Positions 48,839-61,798 of a DNA stretch of 64,000 nt are shown piece by piece. The number at the start of each line of letters is the position of its first letter. Position 1 is the first letter of the stretch. Below the pieces are notes generated by a model. That model saw nothing but the letters and a program-made list of their open reading frames with translations. It searched no databases and was not told the DNA's origin. The position numbers and the translations under genes are program-made. Source of the DNA: Henckelia pumila (taxonomy: Eukaryota; Streptophyta; Magnoliopsida; Lamiales; Gesneriaceae); contig NC_133123.1 in the NCBI RefSeq assembly GCF_033568475.1, forward strand, positions 157,309,753 to 157,373,752, in the 5' to 3' direction.

Positions 48839-50082
48839 TTACAGGAAATCGCTAGGAAAAATCAAACCTTTTTTATGCAACCAACCAAAAATACACAAAA
48901 GGGTTGCTTTATATAGAACAGACAAGAAAATCGAAAACTCGGGTTTTGTGCAAAATGGAAGTCATGCAGCAGCCCCTGCAACGTGTGGCTTTATGGGCTT
49001 GCAAGATTTTGGAAAAACAAGATTTTGGAAAGAGTTCGATTCTTGGTGGGAATATGAGTCTATGACGCTGGCAAAGGAAATTTTGTTGCATTGTTTTGGA
49101 AGAATGCTATTGAATGGGAGAGTGAGTTTTTGCCAACTGAAATCTAGTAAGAACGTCGAATGAGAATTAATGTACAGATATTGAACATTAATGGGAATTT
49201 GAATCATCTTAATTGTGATTTGATGTAATATTGTGTTGAGATTACGTGGAATTTTTCTAATATTCATGTGATCTAGTGCATGAGATTATGTGAAATTGTT
49301 ACCACTATGTTATTGATTTTTTTTTTTTTTTTTGAAATTACTATGTTATTGTACGACAACTCTTTATTGTTATTTATTTAGATGTGACCGTAATATAAAT
49401 GTTATTTTTGGTGGTTTTTTATAATTAGATCACTAAATTAAGATTGTTTTTGTGAAAAAATAAATTCATTCAACTATAATTTCATTATATCATTCTCAAA
49501 TCTCAATTATATTACTAAAATAAGTTAATAATATGAAAAATAAATATTATATAACACCAAAATTCTGATAATAAAAAAACAATTTCTATCACATGATGAA
49601 CAAGCTTCTTATGAAAATCGGTCGATTCTATATATACATACAGTAAAAATTAATGCATTTGACAAAAAAAAAAATTAAATCGAGTCAAAAAATTGTGTGA
49701 CAAAATCAAAATGTGAAATAATCTCATAAATTTTTAAAAAATATTTTTCAATGGAGGCTGTCGCAATAGTAACGACATAGGCTCATGCTCAAAGTAGGAA
49801 AACAATCACTATAATTATTTATTTGTTTTTACAAATCACATGGAATAAAATTAACAATTTTGTAAATGTTTTTTTTAAGAAGAATTTTGTAAATGTTTTA
49901 AAATATTATTTTTTTACAGAATTGAAATTTTATCTTCTTTTTCTTTTCTTTTATTTATTTATTTTGTTTGTTTTTGTTTTTTTAGTCAAAATTTTCTCAT
50001 TTTCCACCTACATAAATTTCAATACAATACCTCATTAGGCGCAGGAATTTCGATCTAGGTCAACAAGAGATACAATCCGAAA
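48839..50082. promoter_or_regulatory. Divergent intergenic region between PDS5-like and RPL34
   Basis: About 1.2 kb separates the two start codons of oppositely transcribed genes, so both promoters must lie here. Overlapping frames of 100-118 codons at 48807-49267 are not recognisable. No TATA box or known element could be placed with confidence. The region holds a poly(T) retroposition scar at 49316-49339. Confidence 0.5.
49316..49339 (-). mobile_element. Poly(A)-only retroposition scar
   Basis: A 24-bp insert of a T-run followed by GAAATT sits between perfect 12-bp repeats ACTATGTTATTG (49304-49315 and 49340-49351). It is best read as an extremely truncated LINE-type insertion. Confidence 0.65.
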
Positions 50083-51664
<1,582 letters not shown>

Positions 51665-51677
51665 TGAGAGAGAGTGG

Positions 51678-51711
<34 letters not shown>

Positions 51712-51839
51712 TTTTAGCTTTTCGAAAATTTTTGACATACAATGTGCACGACATTTGACGGACAATGATTTCTCTTTAAGTATTTTCTTGACATGAAACT
51801 TACAGTTTGTTATGTCTGGACTCTGGTTGCATTGTTCTT

Positions 51840-51988
51840 TTTTTTTTTTTTTTTTTTTTTTTGAAAATAACATTAATATTAAAAACTGAAATCTTGAGTT
51901 ACAAGAGAATAAAGCCATGAAAACAGAGTACTACTAGACAAATACAAACAGAAATCTGAAGATAAAATCATATGAGCTAATTTGTGTG
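51840..51988 (-). mobile_element. 5'-truncated LINE-type retroposon
   Basis: A T-run of about 22 bases followed by GAAAATAACATTAATATT marks the 3' end of a minus-strand retroposon. It is flanked by a perfect 16-bp target duplication TGGTTGCATTGTTCTT (51824-51839 and 51989-52004). At 149 bp it is non-coding. A poly(A) tail with a long direct duplication is the signature of LINE machinery; a SINE is the alternative. Confidence 0.8.
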
Positions 51989-52004
51989 TGGTTGCATTGT
52001 TCTT

Positions 52005-53340
<1,336 letters not shown>

Positions 53341-53601
53341 GCTGTACGTTTGAAGGAGATCAAGTTTCATTTCATTCATCTCGATTTCGTTTTTGTTGTT
53401 TTAGATAATTAACCGAGCCATTGGCTTTCCCAAGGATTTTTTAAGTTTTTCTAGCTGAGAATATTATTAGCTTCTGAGTACACGTCAAACAGAGTTCATT
53501 TATTCGCACTTCTGTTTGAATTTTTGCTCTTTATGTATGAGTGTTTTCGCAAGTTGCTTAATCTTTGCAATGAAATTAGTTAAATGAAAATTTGAGATTA
53601 A

Positions 53602-53919
53602 TGGTGTCACTCAAATCTTTTAAATCGTAACTCAAATCTTTTAAACCATACAACATCCACGTCATAGTTCGATCGCTCTACCAGCAGGAACAATTCTTGC
53701 ACCTCAACAATCTCACTCTCAATAACTGCACTCTTTACAATCAATAAGAATCAAATTCATGACATTGGCTCTGATACAATTGTAGGACTGATTGCTTGCC
53801 CTTTTACCAAAACTTATAGCGGGCGGTAATGGTGCAACTCAAATCTTTTAAACCGTACAACATCTCAAGAAACATGGTTAGATCTCTCTACCAGCAGGGA
53901 CGATTATTGCACCTCAACA
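53602..53919 (-). mobile_element. Small LTR-retrotransposon-derived repeat (TRIM-like)
   Basis: Two direct repeats (53602-53709 and 53830-53919) share TGGTG..ACTCAAATC, CTCTACCAGCAGG and TTGCACCTCAACA. Between them the minus strand reads TGTATCAGAGCCAATG, resembling a tRNA-Met primer site. There is no coding capacity. The geometry is not perfect for a TRIM, so it may be a fragment of a larger non-autonomous element. Fossil. Confidence 0.4.
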
Positions 53920-56307
53920 GAGTTTTCCATTGTTTTGTTGATTAATCTTGAGTAATTATGACATGTTTCATACCATGAATTCGTCTTATTTTCTATCTCA
54001 TATATGTATATCTTGAATAATGTGATTTATTATTTATTTGTTAATAAATGAAATACATTAATCGAATTACATTAAATATTGATTTTGTAATTTTCTATCT
54101 TATATGTTAGATCATTTATTTTGTAACTATTGATTTATGGAATAAAATTGATATAGCTAATGCATTCTAAACCTTAATTTAAATTATTGCGTCAAATTTT
54201 TTTTTCTTTATATTTTGATATTTTCTCTCTTTCATATTTTTTTTCATACCATGCGGTTTTTATTCTCTATGAGAATCAATATTATCATCATATTAATAGA
54301 AATTATTGTGTTGTCTTTTATTTTATTATTTTGTTAGAAGGTCTCTTTTTTATTGTAAAAAAATTTACTTGCAAGAATAACAATAATTTTATTATTCTCA
54401 ATTGCATTCCAGTATTTTGTCGTCTTCTATTATTTATATGTCAACATCATTAACGATCAATGTATTTGTTAGAAATTTCCTATCTCATGCTGTATAAATG
54501 TCATTTATAAAATATTAATGTGCTCCGATCCAATGATGAAATATTCAAAATTTTGATTTTGAAATGATAAACATAAATTGAAATAATAAATAATATTGTG
54601 CCTTTTGTAGTAGGAATAAATAGTGAGTAATGTTAATAACTAATTTTTGTAAAGATTTGTTTACAAAAATATATTTTCAAAACATGTATTTTTATGTTAC
54701 AAAAATTAGTTATTAATTACAAAAATTTACCTTCAAAACATGTATTTTTAATTTACAAAAAGCCATAACTGGTTTATCCATCTCATCTTTTGTAAAAAAA
54801 TTTATTCGTTAATTTCAAGATCATCCCATAAATATATTGTTATAGTTTTTAGTCTTTATAATGGGAAAAATAGTTAAGTTTTTAAATTTCAATGTTTACA
54901 TATATGGTATGCGTGTATTGGTGTGTTCGAACAATGTAACTGTTGCAGTTTCAGTGTCATCATTTATGATCATCGCTTTTCTACATTTACATTAACATTT
55001 TAAGATAAGACATTTCAATAGCTCATGTGAGCGTATAAATATAATGTTTCTCATATCTATAATTATCATATCATTTTCTTTTGTCATATTCTTATTGTAA
55101 TGATTTTTTTACCATGTTTTATTAAAGCGATTTATAAATATAAATCACAAAAAAGCATTGGTTGACAAAAATGATTAAAAATTAAAAAAATTAGAAACAC
55201 TAAAAAATCATATCAAAACGATATTTTATTATGTTTTATTTAACTAATTTATAAATAAAAATCATAACAAAATGTTTGTTGCAAAAAAATTTAATAAGTT
55301 AAAATAGCCATGAGATTCTCATGCGGCAATCATGCCTAACTGCAACAGAGTTTCTTGAGTTATTCAGTATATATTTTAGTGTTTCTAGCCATGACCCATT
55401 ATTATCGAGGGCTAGCAAGGAGCAGTGTGCTATTGAGGTTGTAACAAAATTATGCTCAGTTGCGGGGCTCTCGACTTCTACAGACTAACGATTGATGAAA
55501 GTACAGTCCTGAATACTTAATAGTTATTGGGAGTATCAATTGGAATAATAGAGACTGTTAGATAAAAAAAATAGTGATATGATGTTCACTTATGTTTAGG
55601 CTGTGACTTTATAGACTTTATAATTTGTGCTGCTAACAAGTTTTTTTTAGAGATATGTAAGTAATGACTGATATATCCAGCTGAGGATGCATCGATCTTA
55701 ATTTATATATTGTAGTATTATCTGTCATATGATGCATTAGTATCTTGTAGTGTATGTATATATGAACATGTGCTAATCACGTTGAGCCTGATATCCCTTG
55801 AGATAGTCAGTTGAGTAGGGTTGTTCAGCTCCTGTTTCTTATAACCGTGTGACACCCACTAGATCCATAGAAAAATGTGTGCGGTTATCCAGGACAATGT
55901 ATGTCCAAGATCACGGTCAGTATTTGTGGCATCCAATGAATTTTTGGAACATCGAATCATATTGGGGTGCCTACACTCTTAGCATGAGTTTCAAATTTTT
56001 TTCAATCCAGGTTTATCAAAGTAGTCTTGTTTTATGCATTGCATATAAACTTGTGTACTCAGACATTGAGTACTTGGCAATTTCACTAATGTCCCCGCTT
56101 CTATCATGAACACCACATTCGATGATGCAACTTGCAAGTTGTTCACAAGGTGAATCAATGTTAAGTCAATTATCAGGATCTAGAAGCAGATGACACCATT
56201 GGTTTTAATTTAAGGATATTTCTATTTTTTTTTTGTAATTCGATTGGGTTGTATAATTAACTCACAAGTTTCTGTTATATTCAGCTATTTATATGTTAAT
56301 ATTTTAA
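53920..56307. other. AT-rich intergenic DNA
   Basis: About 2.4 kb with no recognised gene. Low-complexity frames only. Simple internal repeats such as TTACAAAAA / CAAAACATGTATTTTTA occur near 54650-54760. From about 55300 to 56200 the sequence is less AT-rich, but no family was recognised. Confidence 0.5.
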
Positions 56308-56618
56308 GAAAAAATTGCTTTTTTGGTCCCGTACGTTTGTCACTTTGCGATTTCGGTCCTCGATATTTTGAGATTTCAATTTTAGTTCGCTATCTTTATT
56401 TTTTGGCAATTTTAGTCATTTTTCCGATGTGACACTGATGTGACACCAATGTAGTGCTGATGTGAAGCTAACGTGTATAGTGCCACATAAGCATTTTCGA
56501 ATAAAATGACTGAAATTATCAAAAATCAAAACATGTAGGACTAAAACTAAAATATGAAAACATAGAGGACCAAAATCACAAAGTGATAAACATATAGGAC
56601 CGAAATTGCAGTTTTTCC
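56308..56618. mobile_element. Short Mutator-like MITE
   Basis: 311 bp with inverted arms of about 100 bp (left TTGGTCC..GTTTGTCACTTTGCGATTT, right with matching CACAAAGTGATAAACAT). It is flanked by a perfect 9-bp duplication ATATTTTAA (56299-56307 and 56619-56627), as expected for Mutator elements. The centre contains repeated GATGTGACACTGATGTGACA. It is non-coding. Confidence 0.85.
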
Positions 56619-56724
56619 ATATTTTAATTAAGTTAATTACATGTTTATTGAGTGATTAGTAGTGGATCCCAGACGTGACGAACATACGTCGGAGTAATTA
56701 GAATTCGAAAAAAATTAAATGAAC

Positions 56725-56905
56725 AACTCCTGTAAGACGATCTCACAAGTCAATTTTATTAGATATATTTCTTATTTAGGTCACACAAGAAAAAATATTA
56801 ATTTTTTTTGTCAAAAGTATTATTTTTATTTATAAATATGAACAGTGTTGACTCATCTTAAGGATAAAAATCGGTGAGATTGTCTCACATAACATCTACT
56901 CAAAA
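56725..56905. repeat. Dispersed GAGAC-type repeat, further copy
   Basis: It contains GTAAGACGATCTCACAAGTC, TTATTTAGGTCACACAAG and GTGAGATTGTCTCACATAAC, in the order seen in the copy at 3505-3660 and with inverted GAGAC..GTCTC ends. Confidence 0.5.
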
Positions 56906-57426
56906 ATTAATTAACTCAACAAAAGATAATGAAAATAGTATTAAATTTAAAAATGTCATGTTAATTACTCATATGTGAGTAATTTGAAAAACAAACTTTT
57001 TTTTAAAAAAAATTAAAATATTTGAATACTCATTTTTTTCTCATATATGATTTTATCTTTATCATTTTATTTTGTCATCCATGTTGAGTGAAAAATCGAA
57101 ACGTGGCGCTTGAGTTGTACAATTTAAAATATTTGAGTTGCACCATTACTATCAGCTATATATTACTTCTGGTGAAACGGCATGCCCTCGGTCTTACATT
57201 ATTTTTATTGTTTTTCTTTATGATTAGTATTTGGATGAAAAAATTTATCTTCTCCGATCGACTTAAAGAGAATTGTCATTATATCAAATTCACCAAAAAA
57301 AAAAACAAATTGTGAATATATATGAGTTATTGTCGTGCACGATTTTTTTCATGTATTGTATTTTACTCTATTTAGATTGATAAATACTTCTAAACATAGT
57401 GATATTTAAACGAATTTAAACATATC
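56906..57426. other. Intergenic, AT-rich
   Basis: No gene recognised. A 75-codon frame at 57088-57315 lacks family resemblance. Confidence 0.5.
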
Positions 57427-57429
57427 TAA

Positions 57430-57494
57430 GGCAGTGTTTGCAACCTCTAAAAATAAATGATTATCATTAATATTTTGAGATTGCAAACACTACC
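57430..57494. mobile_element. 65-bp Harbinger-type MITE
   Basis: Inverted ends GGCAGTGTTTGCAACCTC and (reverse complement) GGTAGTGTTTGCAATCTC, flanked by TAA on both sides (57427-57429 and 57495-57497). It is essentially two termini back to back. Confidence 0.65.
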
Positions 57495-57519
57495 TAAATT
57501 TCATAATCATTTTTTCAAT

Positions 57520-57558
57520 TGTTAGTCACCCACGTGCGTTGCACGTGCAATTTCCTAG
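57520..57558 (+). mobile_element. Helitron 3' terminus
   Basis: A hairpin CACGTGC-GTT-GCACGTG is followed by CAATTTCCTAG and a flanking T, the Helitron 3' end structure. The matching 5' TC end was not located, so the element length is unknown. Confidence 0.55.
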
Positions 57559-57886
57559 TTTATAAAAATAAAGGAGTTAATATCCACCATGAATGTAAAA
57601 TGAAAAATAAACTTCATCTATGCTAATATAAATTTTCATTTGCTGTATTATATAATATACAAGCATATGAATCGAATTTTTAAATCGGTTTAATTTACTT
57701 CTGCCAATTTTTATATAATAAAATTTTAAATAATAAAAAATGGTGTATCCGTATAATATAATATCATTAAATTAAAAATTTAAAATACACGACGTAAATT
57801 AATTTATTACTATTTACTATCGTATTTTTTTTAAAAAAAGTGAAAATTAAAATTATTCCAAAAAAATTGAAAATTTAAAGAAAATT

Positions 57887-57893
57887 GTCAAGA

Positions 57894-57925
<32 letters not shown>

Positions 57926-57965
57926 TACCTGAAACTGGCGCCTTAGACCGCTCGGCCATCTTGAC
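57887..57965 (-). tRNA. tRNA-Leu (CAG)
   Basis: On the minus strand a 79-nt cloverleaf begins GTCAAGATGGCCGAGCGG and ends TCCCACTCTTGAC, with a 7-bp acceptor stem. The anticodon arm is CCAGT-TTCAGGT-ACTGG, giving anticodon CAG. A long variable arm marks a class II tRNA (Leu). The A box (TGGCCGAGCGGTC) and B box (GGTTCAAATCC) for RNA polymerase III are intact. No CCA is encoded, consistent with a nuclear gene. No intron is present. Confidence 0.97.
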
Positions 57966-58091
57966 TTGGTTGTTGTTTTGTTTATAAGTAGTTATTTATT
58001 AATAATAATAATTACAAGTTCCTAAGCCTATTTCAAGAAATTAGCTTTCAAATTTCCGCGGTTCCGCCATTGATGTCTTTGTGAGATCCAG

Positions 58092-60770
58092 ATGAATGGC
58101 ATCAAAAGTCCTTCACTAAGCCACAAAAGTTCGTTAAAGTTGGCCCGGAAACTCTTGTGCTCCACTGCCTCACCCGATAATCGTTTGATCGAAGCAACCA
58201 CCAATTACATTAAGGTCGACCCAGTTGACTTGCTCGCCAATCCCACCAATTTCAGGCGTCTAACACTCACAGAAGCCAAAACAACACATGCCGTTTTCCT
58301 GAAAACATGCGTGCTGTACTCCAATATCTATGTAGCCAACAATTTGATCGATTCTTATTCAGAATGTCGTCGAGTGAATTATGCTCTGGATCTGTTTGAA
58401 GAATTAAGTGAACCAAATGTAGTAACGTGGAATTTAATGATTTCAGGGTTTAATAAGAATTCATGTTATGATGATTCTTGGTGGGCTTTTTGTCAAATGC
58501 ATGTTTTCGGAGTAGAATTTGACGAGTTTACTTATAGCAGTATTTTTGCTGCATGCGGGGCGTTGGAGAGTGTCGTCTGTGGAGAGCAGGTTTATGCTCA
58601 TGTTATTAAAAATGGTTTCTTTTTCAATGATTATGTGAGGACCGGGGCCATAGATTTGTTTACAAGGAGCTGCAGGGTCAAGGATGCTCTGAGAGTGCTT
58701 GATGATGTTGACAGTGAGAATGTGGTTTGTTGGAATGCTGTGTTATCAGGAGCTGTAAAGAATGAGGATAATAGGTTAGCATTGGAAATTTTCAGGCAAA
58801 TATGTTGGCATGCTTCTATAACTCCGAATTCTTTTACGTTTGCTAGTGTTTTGACTGGCAGTGCTGCTCTCAAGGAGCTTCCATTTGGAAAGAGTATTCA
58901 TGGATGGACAATCAAATGTGGCGTGGGCACAGATGTTTTTGTTGGGACGGCTATTGTGGATTTGTATGCAAAATGTGGAGCTATTTGTGATGCTATCAAG
59001 CAATTTAATCTTATGCCAATGCGGAATGTCATCTCTTGGACAGCAATAATCTCTGGTTTTGTTGGGAATGGTGATTCAGCTTCTGCTGTTTGGGTCCTCG
59101 ATGAAATGCGTAAAAAGGGAGAGGATATAAATAGTTACACCATCTCAAGTGTCCTTTCTGCTTGTGCATATCCAGATATGTTTAAGGAAGCAAAACAGAT
59201 CCATTGCTGGATTTTAAAAATTGGCTTCTACTCAAATGCAGTGGTGAAAGCATCTTTAATTTCCATGTACTCAAAACTTGGAGCCATTGATTTATCTGAA
59301 ATAGCATTTGCAGATACCGACAATCTGAAGATGGTAGGTATTTGGGCTAACATGATTTCGGCTTTAGTTCGTAACCAAAGTTATGAGAAAGCGATCTTGT
59401 TGTTTCAAAGAATGGTCAAAGAGGGCGTCACAACTGATAAATTCAGTGCATCCAGTATCTTAAGCATAATAGATGATCTATCTTTCGGGAGACAGCTTCA
59501 TGGATATGTTCACAAAACTGGTTTGCAGTTTGATTTGTCTGTTGGCGGTTCAATTCTAACAATGTATTCAAAATGCGGTAACTTAGAGGAGTCTCTTAAA
59601 GCTTTTGAGCAACTTGAGAGGAGAGACATTGTTTCTTGGACCTCTATGCTTGCTGGTTTTGCAGAACATGGGTCTGCAGATAACGCTTTTAGGCTGTTTA
59701 GAGAGATGCAATTTGAGGAATACATTCCCGATGTGATGATTTTAAAGGAGATTCTAACAGCATGTTCTGATCTTCGCTCCATGAAGCTTGGTAAAGAAAT
59801 TCATGGATTCTCACTTCGACGTCGATTTCAAGATCAGATTATCCTTGGTGGGGCATTAGTGAATATGTACTCCAAATGTGGTGATCTGAATGCAGCAAGG
59901 ATTGTTTTCGATAGGATACCCTTCAAAGATCAGGTTTCATGGTCCTCCTTAATTTCAGGATTCGCCCAAAGAGGGCACATTGAGGAAGCTCTCCAGCTTT
60001 TTCAAGACATGCTTCTATCTGAATTAAGCATCGATACCTTCACTTTTTCATCTATTCTATGGGCTCTCGCAAATTTGAACAGACCGGTCATCGGTACTCA
60101 GGTGCATGTGCATGCCATAAAAACCGGGGTAGAATCAGAAGCGTCCGTTGGAAGTGCACTTGTCTTGATGTATTCAAAATGTGGAGGCATTCACGACTCT
60201 ATCACAGTGTTTCAACAGATAAAAAATCCTGATTTGTTCAGCTTTACAACAATGATTGCAAGCTATGCGCAGCATGGAAAAGGATTGGAGGCCTTAAAAG
60301 TCTATGAACTAATGAAAAAATCAGGAATCGCACCCGATGAAGTTGCTTTTGTTGGCATTCTGTCTGCCTGTAGTAGATCTGGTTTGGTTGAGGAAGCATA
60401 TTTTCATCTAAATTCGATGATCAAAGACTATGGACTGGAGCCTGGTAATAAACATTACACTTGTATGGTAGATCTTCTTGGTCGTGCAGGAAGATTAGCA
60501 GAGGCAGAGAGGTTTATCGCAAATATGCCTATGGAACCCGATTCTTTGGTGTGGGAAACTCTGCTTGCTGCTTGCAAAATTCATGGTAATCATGATCTAA
60601 GTAGGCTAGCTGCTCAGAAGATATTGGAGTTGCAGCCATCTGATGCTGGAGCTTACATTTCTGTTGCAAATATCTTAGCTGATGCTGGACGCTGGGAACA
60701 TGTTCTGAAAATTAGAGGTTCAATGAAAGAAACTGGAATAAAGAAGGAACCTGGGTGGAGTTCTGTATGA
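58092..60770 (+). CDS. OTP87: PLS-class PPR protein, E subgroup, OTP87-like organelle RNA-editing factor
   Basis: A single uninterrupted 892-codon ORF, typical of intron-poor plant PPR genes. Residues 1-35 are Ser/Arg/Lys-rich and look like an organelle presequence. From about residue 65 to 800 there are some twenty P, L and S repeats, visible as recurring VVTWNLMISGF, NVISWTAIISGFV and MYSKCG blocks about 33-36 residues apart. The C-terminus (from VWETLLAACKIHGNHDLSR to KKEPGWSSV) is an E domain that stops before any E+ or DYW deaminase. The length, the ending KEPGWSSV and motifs such as HLNSMIKDYG match my memory of Arabidopsis At1g74600 (OTP87, about 895 residues), an E-class mitochondrial protein needed for C-to-U editing in nad7 and atp1. 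Orthology is inferred. A DYW-bearing partner would be needed for catalysis. Confidence 0.9.
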   Translation: MNGIKSPSLSHKSSLKLARKLLCSTASPDNRLIEATTNYIKVDPVDLLANPTNFRRLTLTEAKTTHAVFLKTCVLYSNIYVANNLIDSYSECRRVNYALDLFEELSEPNVVTWNLMISGFNKNSCYDDSWWAFCQMHVFGVEFDEFTYSSIFAACGALESVVCGEQVYAHVIKNGFFFNDYVRTGAIDLFTRSCRVKDALRVLDDVDSENVVCWNAVLSGAVKNEDNRLALEIFRQICWHASITPNSFTFASVLTGSAALKELPFGKSIHGWTIKCGVGTDVFVGTAIVDLYAKCGAICDAIKQFNLMPMRNVISWTAIISGFVGNGDSASAVWVLDEMRKKGEDINSYTISSVLSACAYPDMFKEAKQIHCWILKIGFYSNAVVKASLISMYSKLGAIDLSEIAFADTDNLKMVGIWANMISALVRNQSYEKAILLFQRMVKEGVTTDKFSASSILSIIDDLSFGRQLHGYVHKTGLQFDLSVGGSILTMYSKCGNLEESLKAFEQLERRDIVSWTSMLAGFAEHGSADNAFRLFREMQFEEYIPDVMILKEILTACSDLRSMKLGKEIHGFSLRRRFQDQIILGGALVNMYSKCGDLNAARIVFDRIPFKDQVSWSSLISGFAQRGHIEEALQLFQDMLLSELSIDTFTFSSILWALANLNRPVIGTQVHVHAIKTGVESEASVGSALVLMYSKCGGIHDSITVFQQIKNPDLFSFTTMIASYAQHGKGLEALKVYELMKKSGIAPDEVAFVGILSACSRSGLVEEAYFHLNSMIKDYGLEPGNKHYTCMVDLLGRAGRLAEAERFIANMPMEPDSLVWETLLAACKIHGNHDLSRLAAQKILELQPSDAGAYISVANILADAGRWEHVLKIRGSMKETGIKKEPGWSSV

Positions 60771-61798
60771 AGTATAATCTGGTAAATTCATTTTATAATG
60801 GATGATTCTCTGTTGAATCAGGATCACAATCTCCAGCAACTACGATCCTTGGATTCAAGCAACGGTGAGCATCACATTACTTAGGTTGCGTGGCATGAAT
60901 TACTGTTGGACAAATCCAGCGTTATCTCCTTGTCCACCGTTGGACAACCCTTCTAGAATGAAGACATGAACAATGGTCCTATCTTTATCTACTAGCTCTG
61001 GAGTCTGGAGGAATCAATACTTTCTGTTTGGATAAAAGCTCCATCAGGTGTGCTCAAGTCAAATGAATATTGTTTCTGAGATTTTAATGGTTTTCATATT
61101 CCTCTACGTCTTGGTTTGTTGATAAAAAAAAATTACACAGCTTCTTGGGCCTACTTTTTTGTTTTGTTTGTCATTGACACTTTCTCAACTTGTTTGAGCT
61201 AATAGTTAAATCCCACTCAATGAATTTGAAGCTCGAGTACCAAAAACTACGAGAGGCTTCACTCTAGCAGCTAAGTTTGGCTGATGAATTTGCAGGTTGC
61301 GATCGTAAAGGTAGGAAGAGGGAGGATCTCATCCATGATCACATGCTCTGTTCTTTCAGTATGGTATGGTTTATGCTGAGCTCGAGAAAAAAACATTTCT
61401 TGGGTGTTCGGTTTCTTTGGGATGTCTCTGTAGCTTTGCAAGGGGAAGTTGTGGATGAAATTTCTGAGAGGAGAATCTGCACGTTTGAAAATTGATCCTT
61501 GTTTCTTCTGCCCACTTGGAGCACGCCTGTATAAAGGAAGCATTTTTCAAAGAGTGGAAGGCTAATTGTTGTTATTTCTTGAAGATATCAGTCTCCTTGT
61601 CTTCAAATAGGTTCAAGCTTCTTTTTAGCTTGAAATTGACAACATTCATTGTGAATATATATACATACTTTTTTGGATGATCTTCATTATAGATTTTGAA
61701 AGTTGATTGATAACCATTCAAATGAGTTTCTAGTAATTAACTATAATGCCATCATGTCAATATAAAAATTTCTGAACAAAAATCCATCAAATCTTAAG
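60771..61798. other. Intergenic between convergent PPR and HSP70-like genes
   Basis: It should contain both 3' UTRs. Overlapping opposite-strand frames at 61271-61543 have no family resemblance. No other feature seen. Confidence 0.5.

Noticed and set aside
51683-51708. Long T-run after the RPL34 stop as another retroposon
   Set aside because: No flanking direct repeats were found; it may be simple slippage.
57887-57965. Plastid origin for the tRNA-Leu
   Set aside because: The sequence and anticodon CAG fit a nuclear-type tRNA-Leu; plastid leucine tRNAs have other anticodons, and no flanking plastid DNA is seen.
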